Positions 24,865 through 32,238 of a stretch of DNA of 64,000 nucleotides are shown piece by piece. The first letter of the stretch is position 1. Each line of letters opens with the position of its first letter. The notes under the pieces were generated by a model. The model was not told where the DNA came from. It ran no database searches and worked only from the letters and a program-made list of their open reading frames with translations. A program made the translations under genes and the position numbers. Source of the stretch: an uncultured Oscillospiraceae bacterium (lineage in GTDB: Bacteria > Bacillota > Clostridia > Oscillospirales > Oscillospiraceae); the NCBI GenBank assembly GCA_934630495.1, contig CAKTVW010000003.1, forward strand, positions 15,586-79,585, given 5' to 3'.

Positions 24865-26081
24865 AGACAAATCTCCTTAACAGCCGCTACGGCGGTCTGA
24901 ATATCGGAATTGTTTTCGGCGCACCTGTCGGAAAATGCCGCATACAGCGGTGCGCGCCGCGCATACAGCGCCTCGACGGGAGTCGACAGGCTGACCGGGC
25001 GTCCCTCGATCGCAAGCATGGAAAGCGGGCGCTTCAACCAGATCACCGTTCCGTTTTGCCGAAGCAGCGCGCGGTTCTGCGGTACGGTCACACAGCCGCC
25101 GCCCGTGGCGATCACACAGCCCGACTGCTTTCCCAGCTCGGCAAGCAGTTTGGCCTCTTCCTGACGAAATTCGCTTTCGGCGTGTTCGGAAAAATAGCGC
25201 GGGATATTACAGCCGAGCCGCTTTTCCAGCTCCTCGTCGGCATCGAGAAAGCGCCGCCCGGTATCCGCCGCCAGCGCGCGGCCGATCGTGGTCTTACCGC
25301 AGCCGGGCATTCCAATCAGTATGATATTCCGCATTTCGGCGGATAGTTTACATAATACATTTTTGCGCACTGCTGCCGCGATCTGCTTCCCCGTGAAGCG
25401 TTCGGATGCCAGCGCCGCCTGCTCGACAAGCATCGGAAGGCCGTTCGCAAACGCAAGGCCCCGCCGCTCTGCGTCGAGAAGCAGCGCGGTCTTCGCGGGA
25501 TTATAGACGAGATCCAGCACGAGACGACAGCGCGGCAGTCGGTCGAGCGACACGGGCGAAATGCCGTTGGCGGGGTACATTCCGACGGGCGTCGCGTTGA
25601 CCAGTACGGTTGTGTCGGAAAAATCCTCAAGCGCTTCGTAGCGGTGCTCTCCGGTGCGGGAGATCACGACCGTGCTTGCGCCGCAGTCCTCCAGCACTGC
25701 CGCAGCGGTCTTGGATGCGCCGCCGGAGCCGAGGATCATTGCCCGTTCTCCGGGTGCGATGCCGCCGCACTGCTCGAGCAGATGGAGAAAGCCGCCGTAG
25801 TCGGTGTTATCGCCATAGAGTGAGCCGTCCGCGCGCCGCAGAAGCGTGTTGACGCTGCCGATGCGCCGCGCCGTGTCGGACAGCTCGGCGCAGTACGGAA
25901 GCACGGTCTGCTTATACGGAATGGTCACATTGCAGCCGTCAAACGGGGCGGCACGCAGGAAGCTGTCAAGATCTTCGGGGGCAACTTCAAAAAGCTCGTA
26001 GGAATAGCCCCCGAGCAGTGCGTGAAGCTGCGGGGAATAGCTGTGCCCGAGATGGGCACCCAATAAGCCGAAGCGCTTCAT
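24861..26081 (-). CDS. aroE-aroK: Fused shikimate dehydrogenase-shikimate kinase
   Basis: 406 residues. Residues 1-245 are AroE (GHSYSPQLH, NVTIPYKQ with the catalytic Lys, GDNTDYGG, GSGGASKT nucleotide loop). From Met 250 the frame continues as AroK (IGMPGCGKTTIG P-loop, FLDADEELE, ATGGGCV, LKRPL). The fusion catalyses two consecutive steps, 3-dehydroshikimate to shikimate to shikimate 3-phosphate. Both halves keep their key residues. The internal Met at the junction suggests simple merging of adjacent genes. It overlaps chorismate mutase and aroQ by 4 bp each. Confidence 0.96.
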   Translation of the reverse strand: MKRFGLLGAHLGHSYSPQLHALLGGYSYELFEVAPEDLDSFLRAAPFDGCNVTIPYKQTVLPYCAELSDTARRIGSVNTLLRRADGSLYGDNTDYGGFLHLLEQCGGIAPGERAMILGSGGASKTAAAVLEDCGASTVVISRTGEHRYEALEDFSDTTVLVNATPVGMYPANGISPVSLDRLPRCRLVLDLVYNPAKTALLLDAERRGLAFANGLPMLVEQAALASERFTGKQIAAAVRKNVLCKLSAEMRNIILIGMPGCGKTTIGRALAADTGRRFLDADEELEKRLGCNIPRYFSEHAESEFRQEEAKLLAELGKQSGCVIATGGGCVTVPQNRALLRQNGTVIWLKRPLSMLAIEGRPVSLSTPVEALYARRAPLYAAFSDRCAENNSDIQTAVAAVKEICL

Positions 26082-26338
26082 TGCGCCTTTAGCTGCTGCT
26101 TTCGGCTCAGAGCGAAGATCTCGCCATAGAGCGCGGCGATGCTTTCATGCAGCTCTGCGGGGGCTTCGCTCAGCAGCGCTTCCAGCTTTTGCCGTTCCCG
26201 CTCCGGCTGAAACACGGACATGTTCTCCTGCAGCTTCCATACACCGATCCGGCTGCTGATCTCCATACGCTGAACAAAAAGCCGAATGATCTCGCGGTCG
26301 ATTTGATCAAGTTCCTGACGATATTCCGTTAATTCCAT
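26078..26338 (-). CDS. Chorismate mutase, AroQ class
   Basis: 86 residues, all-helical, matching the single-domain AroQ-type mutase (RQELDQIDREIIRLFVQRM, RIGVWK, E/R/K catalytic positions). It turns chorismate into prephenate, the branch toward Phe and Tyr. Its start lies 4 bp from the aroC stop and its stop overlaps aroE-aroK in ATGA. No prephenate dehydratase or dehydrogenase is fused to it or present in the window. Confidence 0.9.
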   Translation of the reverse strand: MELTEYRQELDQIDREIIRLFVQRMEISSRIGVWKLQENMSVFQPERERQKLEALLSEAPAELHESIAALYGEIFALSRKQQLKAQ

Positions 26339-26342
26339 AGTT

Positions 26343-27416
26343 TTAACCTTCTTTTAATAAAGCATTTGCCTCCATGATCGCGTCGAGCACGGCAATCGCG
26401 GTCGCCGCTTCCACGCACGGGATCGCGCGGGGAACGATGCACGGGTCGTGACGGCCGCGCACCGCGACGGTCGCGGGGTTGCCGTCGTAATTTACGGTCT
26501 CCTGCGCGGCGGCGATCGAGGGAGTCGGCTTGAACGCGGCGCGCAGCAGCAGCGGCATTCCGGTGGATAGGCCGCCGAGGATGCCGCCGGCATGATTGGT
26601 CCGTGTACGGATCGTGCCGTCCTCGGCGCGGTAATACGGATCGTTATGCTCGCTTCCGCGAAGCGCGGCGCAGGCAAAGCCGCTGCCAAATTCCACGCCC
26701 TTGACCGCCGGGATGGCGAAGATGATCTGCGACAGGCGGCTTTCCAAGCCGCCGAAGGGCGGCTCTCCAAGCCCAGCAGGCAGTCCCGTTACTGTGCACT
26801 CAATGACCCCGCCCACGCTGTCTCCGACCTCTGCGGCGGCCTGAATCTCCGCGTGCATTTGCTCCCAAGAAGCGTCGTCGAGCGTCAGTGCCCGCACGGG
26901 AAGACAGGGAGCAAGCGGGTCGAAGGCACGGTCGCGGGCCGTACCGATCTGAAGTGCATGTGCGCCGATGCGAATGCCGTGTGCGGCCAGATATTGCAGG
27001 CAAAGTCCGCCTGCAACACAAAGTGCCGCTGTCAGCCGTCCGGAAAAAGCGCCGCCGCCGGAGAGATCGACGGATGGGCCGAGCTTTTGATAAGCGGGGA
27101 GATCGGCGTGAGAGGGACGCGGCGGCTGGTTTACATAATCTTCTGCGTGTGCGTCGGAATTGCGCAGAATGGCCGCGATCGGCGTACCGGAGGTGCGGCC
27201 GTTTTTGATGCCGCTGAGAAACTCGGGGATATCGGCCTCGAGCCGCGTGGTCGTATAGCTGCTTCGACCGGGTGCGCGGCGTTCCAGAAAGGATTGCAGT
27301 TCGGCAAAATTCAGCGAAAAACCGGCAGGAAAGTTTTCCAGACACATTCCGACGGCCGGGCCGTGGGACTCCCCGAACAGGGTCAAATTCAAAATTTTTC
27401 CGTAATGACTAGTCAT
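26343..27416 (-). CDS. aroC: Chorismate synthase
   Basis: 357 residues from ATG 27416 (MTSHYGKILNLTLFGESHG), which overlaps the aroA stop by 8 bp. Motifs: GESHGPAVG, RAPGRSSYTT, PRPSHADLPAY, SGGGAFSGR and RxRTNHAGGILGG. It converts EPSP to chorismate using reduced FMN. The longer frame to 27455 would overlap aroA further and lacks an SD. The His-Ala-Asp loop has Ser where many bacteria have Gly (PSHAD). Confidence 0.97.
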   Translation of the reverse strand: MTSHYGKILNLTLFGESHGPAVGMCLENFPAGFSLNFAELQSFLERRAPGRSSYTTTRLEADIPEFLSGIKNGRTSGTPIAAILRNSDAHAEDYVNQPPRPSHADLPAYQKLGPSVDLSGGGAFSGRLTAALCVAGGLCLQYLAAHGIRIGAHALQIGTARDRAFDPLAPCLPVRALTLDDASWEQMHAEIQAAAEVGDSVGGVIECTVTGLPAGLGEPPFGGLESRLSQIIFAIPAVKGVEFGSGFACAALRGSEHNDPYYRAEDGTIRTRTNHAGGILGGLSTGMPLLLRAAFKPTPSIAAAQETVNYDGNPATVAVRGRHDPCIVPRAIPCVEAATAIAVLDAIMEANALLKEG

Positions 27417-28671
27417 GCAAGACGCATCCCTTCCCGCCGAGCGCGGCGAAATCATTCCAAAAATCGGGGTAGGATTTTTCTACCGCCTCCGCGTTTGTCA
27501 GATAGATCGGTTCCTCGCAAACGCAGGAGGCAAGCGCCGCCATCATGGCGATGCGGTGATCGCCTTGCGCATCGACCCTGCCGCCGCGCAATCCGCCGCC
27601 GTCGATCACAAGCGTATTTTCTGCAGCGCTTGCCGTTCCGCCGAGCGCATTCAGCGCGGAAACGATCGCTTTCACGCGGTCGCTTTCCTTCAGGCGCAGA
27701 CGTCGGATGCCCTCGATCCGCGTCTCGCCGCAAGCGCAGGCGGCCGTGACTGCCATGACCGGGATCAGGTCCGGACAGTTTTCGGCGCGAAAGCGGATCG
27801 CGTGCAGCTTGGACGGGGCGACTTGGAGCAGGTCCTCGTCACACACTATGCAGGAGCCGAAGCGGCGCAGGAGAGAAACGACCGCGCGGTCCGGCTGTGC
27901 GCTGTCCATAGACAGACCGGTCACAGCGATGCCGCCCGAGAGCGCACCCGCGCAGAGCCAGCAGGCGGCGTTCGACCAGTCGCCGCCGACCTGATAAAGC
28001 CCGTCGGAGCGATAGCGCTGTCCGTCCGCGATGCGCCACGCGCTTCCGTTTGCCTCGACGCCGATGTGAAAGGCGCGGAGACAGCGCATCGTCAAGTTAA
28101 CATAATCCTTCGATTCTAGCCGGGTCGAGGATTCCAGCGTACAGGCGCAGCCCGTCAGCGGAAGCGCCATAAGCAGCCCCGAGATGAACTGCGAGGAAAT
28201 ATTCCCCGCAATGCGGAAGGCGGTGCCGCGCAGACATCCGGTGCAGAAAAGCGTGTCGACAGTCGGACGGGAAATGCGGCAGCCGCCGGCTTGCAGAACC
28301 TCGCAGAGCGGTTCGAGCGGGCGATAGGGCAGTCTGCCGTGCAGACGGAAAACGGCGCTGACACCCAGCGCTGCGACGATCGGAAGCAGGAAACGCAGGG
28401 TCGCGCCGCTCTCCCCGCAGTCGAGAAAAATGTTGCTCCGCAGCGTGGAGATCGGTGTGACCCAAAACGATTGGTTTACATAATCTATAGAAGCGCCGAG
28501 CGCCCGAAGACAGCCTGCCGTCGCGTCGATGTCGCGCGAACGCTGCGGGCAGCGAATCTCGGTGACGTTATCCGACAGAGCCGCGCAGATCAGAAGGCGC
28601 TGTGCTTCGGATTTCGAGGAGGGCGCGCAGACCCTGCCGTGCAGAGAAGCGGGAAACAGCACACGTTCCAT
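27409..28671 (-). CDS. aroA: 3-Phosphoshikimate 1-carboxyvinyltransferase (EPSP synthase)
   Basis: 420 residues. Motifs: SSKSEAQR (phosphoshikimate binding), DCGESGATLRFLLPI, LPYRPLEPL, GGDWSNAA, RLKESDR and QGDHRIAMMAAL. It joins PEP to shikimate 3-phosphate. The first loop reads SSKS rather than the usual GSKS. The start is 1 bp after the aroB stop. Confidence 0.97.
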   Translation of the reverse strand: MERVLFPASLHGRVCAPSSKSEAQRLLICAALSDNVTEIRCPQRSRDIDATAGCLRALGASIDYVNQSFWVTPISTLRSNIFLDCGESGATLRFLLPIVAALGVSAVFRLHGRLPYRPLEPLCEVLQAGGCRISRPTVDTLFCTGCLRGTAFRIAGNISSQFISGLLMALPLTGCACTLESSTRLESKDYVNLTMRCLRAFHIGVEANGSAWRIADGQRYRSDGLYQVGGDWSNAACWLCAGALSGGIAVTGLSMDSAQPDRAVVSLLRRFGSCIVCDEDLLQVAPSKLHAIRFRAENCPDLIPVMAVTAACACGETRIEGIRRLRLKESDRVKAIVSALNALGGTASAAENTLVIDGGGLRGGRVDAQGDHRIAMMAALASCVCEEPIYLTNAEAVEKSYPDFWNDFAALGGKGCVLHD

Positions 28672-28672
28672 G

Positions 28673-29701
28673 CTACAGTCCTCGCTTTATCAGGGCGGCA
28701 AGCTCCGCGATCGGAACGGAGCGCAGTTCACATTGACCGATCCTGAGCGGGACGACAAGCGTCAGGTGCGTGCCGCACCGCTTTTTATCGCACAGGGCGG
28801 CTTCTGCCAGCGCCTCCGCCGAATACGGGGTGCGGCTCGGAAGCCCCAACGCGGACAGAAGCGCTTCGATCCGCGCGGCGTCGGCGCAGAAGGCCCGCGC
28901 CATGACGGCCGTCCCGATCGAGACGGCCGCGCCGTGAGCGACGGTGTAGCCGCTGAGTCGCTCGATCGCATGACCGACCGTATGCCCAAGGTTCAAAAGT
29001 CGGCGTTCGCCGGTATCGTATGGGTCGCGCGAAACGACTGCCGCCTTATGGGCGATACAGCGTTCGACGATCTCCGTGCGGTCAAATGCAAGACCGTTGT
29101 CTTCCAGATGCGCAAACAACGCGCGGTCGAACAGCACGGCAGTCTTTACGACCTCGCCGCAGCCGTTTTGCAGCTCGGAAAGGGGCAGCGTCGACAGGAG
29201 CGTCGGGTCGCAGACAACGAGCGACGGCTGATAAAAAGCGCCGACGAGATTCTTTCCGGTGGGCAGATCGATCGCCGTTTTTCCGCCGACGGATGCGTCC
29301 GTCATTGCCAGCAGATCGGTCGGTGCCGATACGAAACGCACGCCGCGCAGATAGGTGGCCGCCGCGAAGCCTGCCAAGTCGCAGATAACGCCGCCGCCGA
29401 GCGCCAGCACGGTGTCCGAACGGCACAGACCGAAGCCCGCAAAGCGCTCGACAAGCTCCGCGTAGCGGGAAAAGCATTTTGTCTGCTCTCCCGCCGGGAG
29501 CACGGCGGTGCAGACGGAAAAGCCTGCGGCAGAGAGCGCTGACTGTGCGCACTGCAGATACAGCGGCGCGACATTTGTGTCGGTAACGACGCAGACCGCG
29601 CCCTCCGCAAGCGGGGAAAGAAGCTGCCCTAAACGATCGAGCGCGCCGCATTCGACCGTCACCTCATACGGCGGGGCGACGGAGACTCTGATGCGGCTCA
29701 T
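28673..29701 (-). CDS. aroB: 3-Dehydroquinate synthase
   Basis: 342 residues with NAD-binding VLALGGGVICDLAGFAA, the substrate/zinc motifs VGGKTAIDLPTGKNLVG and LNLGHTVGHAIE. It cyclises DAHP to 3-dehydroquinate. Its ATG overlaps the aroF stop (ATGA), so it is the second gene of the coupled aro operon. Confidence 0.97.
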   Translation of the reverse strand: MSRIRVSVAPPYEVTVECGALDRLGQLLSPLAEGAVCVVTDTNVAPLYLQCAQSALSAAGFSVCTAVLPAGEQTKCFSRYAELVERFAGFGLCRSDTVLALGGGVICDLAGFAAATYLRGVRFVSAPTDLLAMTDASVGGKTAIDLPTGKNLVGAFYQPSLVVCDPTLLSTLPLSELQNGCGEVVKTAVLFDRALFAHLEDNGLAFDRTEIVERCIAHKAAVVSRDPYDTGERRLLNLGHTVGHAIERLSGYTVAHGAAVSIGTAVMARAFCADAARIEALLSALGLPSRTPYSAEALAEAALCDKKRCGTHLTLVVPLRIGQCELRSVPIAELAALIKRGL

Positions 29702-30684
29702 AGCGCCGCCTCACGCACGGCAAAGAGCTTATTTGCCAGTGCCGAAAATTCCTCGCAGCGCAGCGCCTGACCGCCGTCACAGCGGGCGGCGAACGGGTCG
29801 CAGTGTACCTCGAGCATGATACCGTCCGCGCCGCAGGCCGCTGCAGCCAAGGCCATCGGCGGTACGAAACGCGCTTTCCCGACGGCGTGGCTCGGATCGA
29901 CTATGACGGGAAGATGCGTCAGCTCGTGCAGCACGGGAACGGCGCTCAGATCGAGCGTGTTGCGCACACAGCGGTCAAAGCTCCGCAGACCGCGTTCGCA
30001 GAGGACGACGTTTTCGTTGCCCTCGGAGAGCAGATATTCGGCGCTCAGCAGCAGCTCACGCAGCGTCGCGGCCATGCCGCGTTTGAGCAAAACGGGCTTC
30101 TTGCTTCGGCCCAATTCCTTCAATAGTTCAAAATTCTGCATATTGCGGGCGCCGACCTGAAGCAGGTCGATGTCGCCGAGCAGCTCGAGCTGCCTGATAT
30201 CGACGATCTCCGTTACGACGGGGAGATCGACGGCTCTTCCGGCCTCCAGCAGCAGTCTGACACCCTCTGCGCCCAGCCCCTGAAATTCATACGGGGAGGT
30301 ACGCGGCTTAAAGGCGCCGCCGCGCAGGATTGCCGCGCCTGCCTGCTTGACCTGCCGCGCCGTGGTAAAAAGCTGATCCTCGTTTTCCACTGCGCAAGGG
30401 CCTGCGATCAGGCAAAGACCCTCGCCGAGCCTTGCACTTCCGACGGAAACGACCGTCTTCTGCGGATGTGTCGATCGGTCGGCAAGGCGGTATGGCTCCT
30501 GTGACGTGTGGACCGCCGCGACTGCGGAGAACGCGGACAGAAGCTCCGGGTCCGGCAGCTCGCCCTCGACCGACAGTGCCGAAAGCTCCGGAAAGGAGCG
30601 CACGGATGCGCCGACCCGGCGCAGACAGTCGTGCAGCGCCTCCAGCTCCTGCGCGGACGCGTTTTTGTTCAGGACGATCAGCAT
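29698..30684 (-). CDS. aroF: DAHP synthase, type I-beta with N-terminal regulatory domain
   Basis: 328 residues from ATG 30684. Residues 1-65 (MLIVLNKNASAQELEALHD) form the small ferredoxin-like domain of Thermotoga/Clostridia-type DAHP synthases, which mediates feedback inhibition in characterised homologues. The barrel follows: IAGPCAVE, RGGAFKPRTSPY, QVGARNMQN, KRGMAATLREL, DPSHAVGK and LEVHCDP. It condenses PEP and erythrose 4-phosphate, committing carbon to the pathway. First gene of the operon; in-frame extension to 30783 crosses the attenuator and is not used. Confidence 0.96.
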   Translation of the reverse strand: MLIVLNKNASAQELEALHDCLRRVGASVRSFPELSALSVEGELPDPELLSAFSAVAAVHTSQEPYRLADRSTHPQKTVVSVGSARLGEGLCLIAGPCAVENEDQLFTTARQVKQAGAAILRGGAFKPRTSPYEFQGLGAEGVRLLLEAGRAVDLPVVTEIVDIRQLELLGDIDLLQVGARNMQNFELLKELGRSKKPVLLKRGMAATLRELLLSAEYLLSEGNENVVLCERGLRSFDRCVRNTLDLSAVPVLHELTHLPVIVDPSHAVGKARFVPPMALAAAACGADGIMLEVHCDPFAARCDGGQALRCEEFSALANKLFAVREAAL

Positions 30685-30705
30685 GGTAAATGACCTCGTT
30701 TCTAT

Positions 30706-30741
30706 AAAAAACCGCTGCACGGAAAGAGCTTCGTGCAGCGG
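30706..30741 (-). terminator. Terminator-like attenuator in the aro operon leader
   Basis: A perfect 10-bp stem (CCGCTGCACG / CGTGCAGCGG) with a 10-nt loop, followed on the minus strand by T6, ends 22 bp before the aroF ATG. The space between it and aroF is too short for a promoter, so aro transcription must read through it. It may also end MATE transcripts. Confidence 0.8.
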
Positions 30742-30773
30742 AGAAGGGGAAATCCATATCCCGTGATATTCAG

Positions 30774-30802
30774 AGTATATCACGCCGTCGGGGTTAATTC
30801 AA
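30774..30802 (-). promoter_or_regulatory. Candidate aro operon promoter inside the MATE 3' end
   Basis: TTGAAT (30797-30802), 17-bp spacer, TATACT (30774-30779) on the minus strand. Its start would be ~30 bp before the attenuator stem. Confidence 0.6.
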
Positions 30803-32198
30803 GCTTTTTTTCGTCGGAAAGGGGGTTGATCTGATGCTTTCGCACACGCAGCATCAGAATGACCGAAACGGCCAGCGAGACCAGCTCCGCGATGGGGAAG
30901 GCGAACCATACGGCGTCGATCCGGTCGGTCAGCGACAGCAGATAGGCTGCCGGGATCAGCACGAGAAGCTGACGCGCGATGGAGACGAACATGCTGTACA
31001 GGCTCTTGCCGAGCGCTTGAAATACGCCGCCGAAGATAATGCAGACACCCGCAGGAATAAACGGGATGCAGAGGATCCGAAGGGCCGGTACGCCGACGCG
31101 GAGCATCTGCGCATCGGGATTAAAGAAGCCCAGCAGCGCCTGCGGGAAAAATTCAAACAATGCCATACCGACTACCATCAGTGCGCTTGCACCGAGCACG
31201 CCGAAGCGGAGGACCTTGTTGATGCGTTCCGGCTTACGCGCGCCGTAATTGTAGGCCGTAATTGCCAAAACTGCGTTGTTGATGCCGAAAACGGGCATGA
31301 ACACAAAGCTTTGCAGCTTGAAATACGCGCCGAAAACGGTTTTTCCGGTCTCGCCGAGCATCGGCTCGATCGAATTGAAGCGGTCGAGCACAAGGTTGAA
31401 GCTGTAGTTCATCAGAGAACCGATGGCGATCATGATCATGGACGGAACGCCGATGGCCAGGATGCGGCCGATCATTTTGGCATCGGGGCGGAAGCGGCGC
31501 AGATGGAGCTGTACATCGGGATTCTTCTTCAGATTCAGAAGAACGGCCAGCAGAAACGCGACGATCTGTCCGATCACCGTGGCTACGGCGGCGCCCTTGA
31601 CCTCCATGCGCGGCATTCCGAAGTAGCCGAAGATCAAAATCGGGTCGAGGATGATGTTGATGATTGCGCCGGTGCCCTGCGTAATCATGGTGTATGCGGT
31701 GCGCCCGGTGGATTGCAGCAGACGCTCAAACAGGATTTCGCCGAAGATGCCGAACGATACGATGCAGATCACGCGGATATAATCCACGCCGTAAGCGATC
31801 GTGGCGGCGTCCTTGGTCAGCGAGTGCATATACGGCTCCGCGCCGAAGATTCCGAACAGCACGCACAGCAGCATTCCGGCGCAGGACAGGAAAAGACCGT
31901 TGAGCGCCGAGGAGTTGACCAGCTTTTCGTTCCGTTCGCCCAGACCGCGCGAGAGCAGCGCGTTGACGCCGACGGCGATGCCCGTTGCAATGCCGATCAT
32001 GATGTTCTGCACCGGGAAGGCGAGGGAAACGGCGGTAAGCGCGCAGTTGTCCACATCGGAGATGTTGGAGACGAAGACACTGTCTACAACGTTGTACAGC
32101 GCCTGTACCAGCATGGACAGGGCCATAGGCAGCGCCATGGAGAGCAGCAGCCTGCCGACGGGCATGACGCCCATTTTGTTTTCTTTCAGAGAACTCAT
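30780..32198 (-). CDS. MATE-family multidrug/Na+ antiporter
   Basis: 472 residues with twelve predicted membrane helices, the standard MATE size. N-terminal MALPMALSMLVQALYNVVDSVFV and GIGxGxxxLLSRGLGER features are typical of the DinF/NorM superfamily. These proteins export cationic or other compounds against an ion gradient; substrate is not predictable. The SD before ATG 32198 is weak and ATG 32174 is an alternative. The gene begins 40 bp after the hydratase stop and is probably cotranscribed with it; an aro promoter is embedded in its last codons. Confidence 0.92.
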   Translation of the reverse strand: MSSLKENKMGVMPVGRLLLSMALPMALSMLVQALYNVVDSVFVSNISDVDNCALTAVSLAFPVQNIMIGIATGIAVGVNALLSRGLGERNEKLVNSSALNGLFLSCAGMLLCVLFGIFGAEPYMHSLTKDAATIAYGVDYIRVICIVSFGIFGEILFERLLQSTGRTAYTMITQGTGAIINIILDPILIFGYFGMPRMEVKGAAVATVIGQIVAFLLAVLLNLKKNPDVQLHLRRFRPDAKMIGRILAIGVPSMIMIAIGSLMNYSFNLVLDRFNSIEPMLGETGKTVFGAYFKLQSFVFMPVFGINNAVLAITAYNYGARKPERINKVLRFGVLGASALMVVGMALFEFFPQALLGFFNPDAQMLRVGVPALRILCIPFIPAGVCIIFGGVFQALGKSLYSMFVSIARQLLVLIPAAYLLSLTDRIDAVWFAFPIAELVSLAVSVILMLRVRKHQINPLSDEKKLELTPTA

Positions 32199-32238
32199 TG
32201 AAATTTCGTCACTTTCCGGCAGTCGGACGGAGGGGACC

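Noticed and set aside
27700..28120. Extra small ORFs on the plus strand within the aro operon
   Set aside because: All are out-of-frame shadows of aroA/aroC codons without SDs.
30680..30757. Phe-rich leader peptide of the aro attenuator
   Set aside because: Start codon and SD are weak, and only a few Phe codons precede the stem. Mentioned as a possibility, not annotated.
30834..32201. Plus-strand ORF of 455 codons opposite the MATE gene
   Set aside because: Its hydrophilic, His/Gln/Asp-rich product is the complement of hydrophobic helices; no SD and no conserved pattern.
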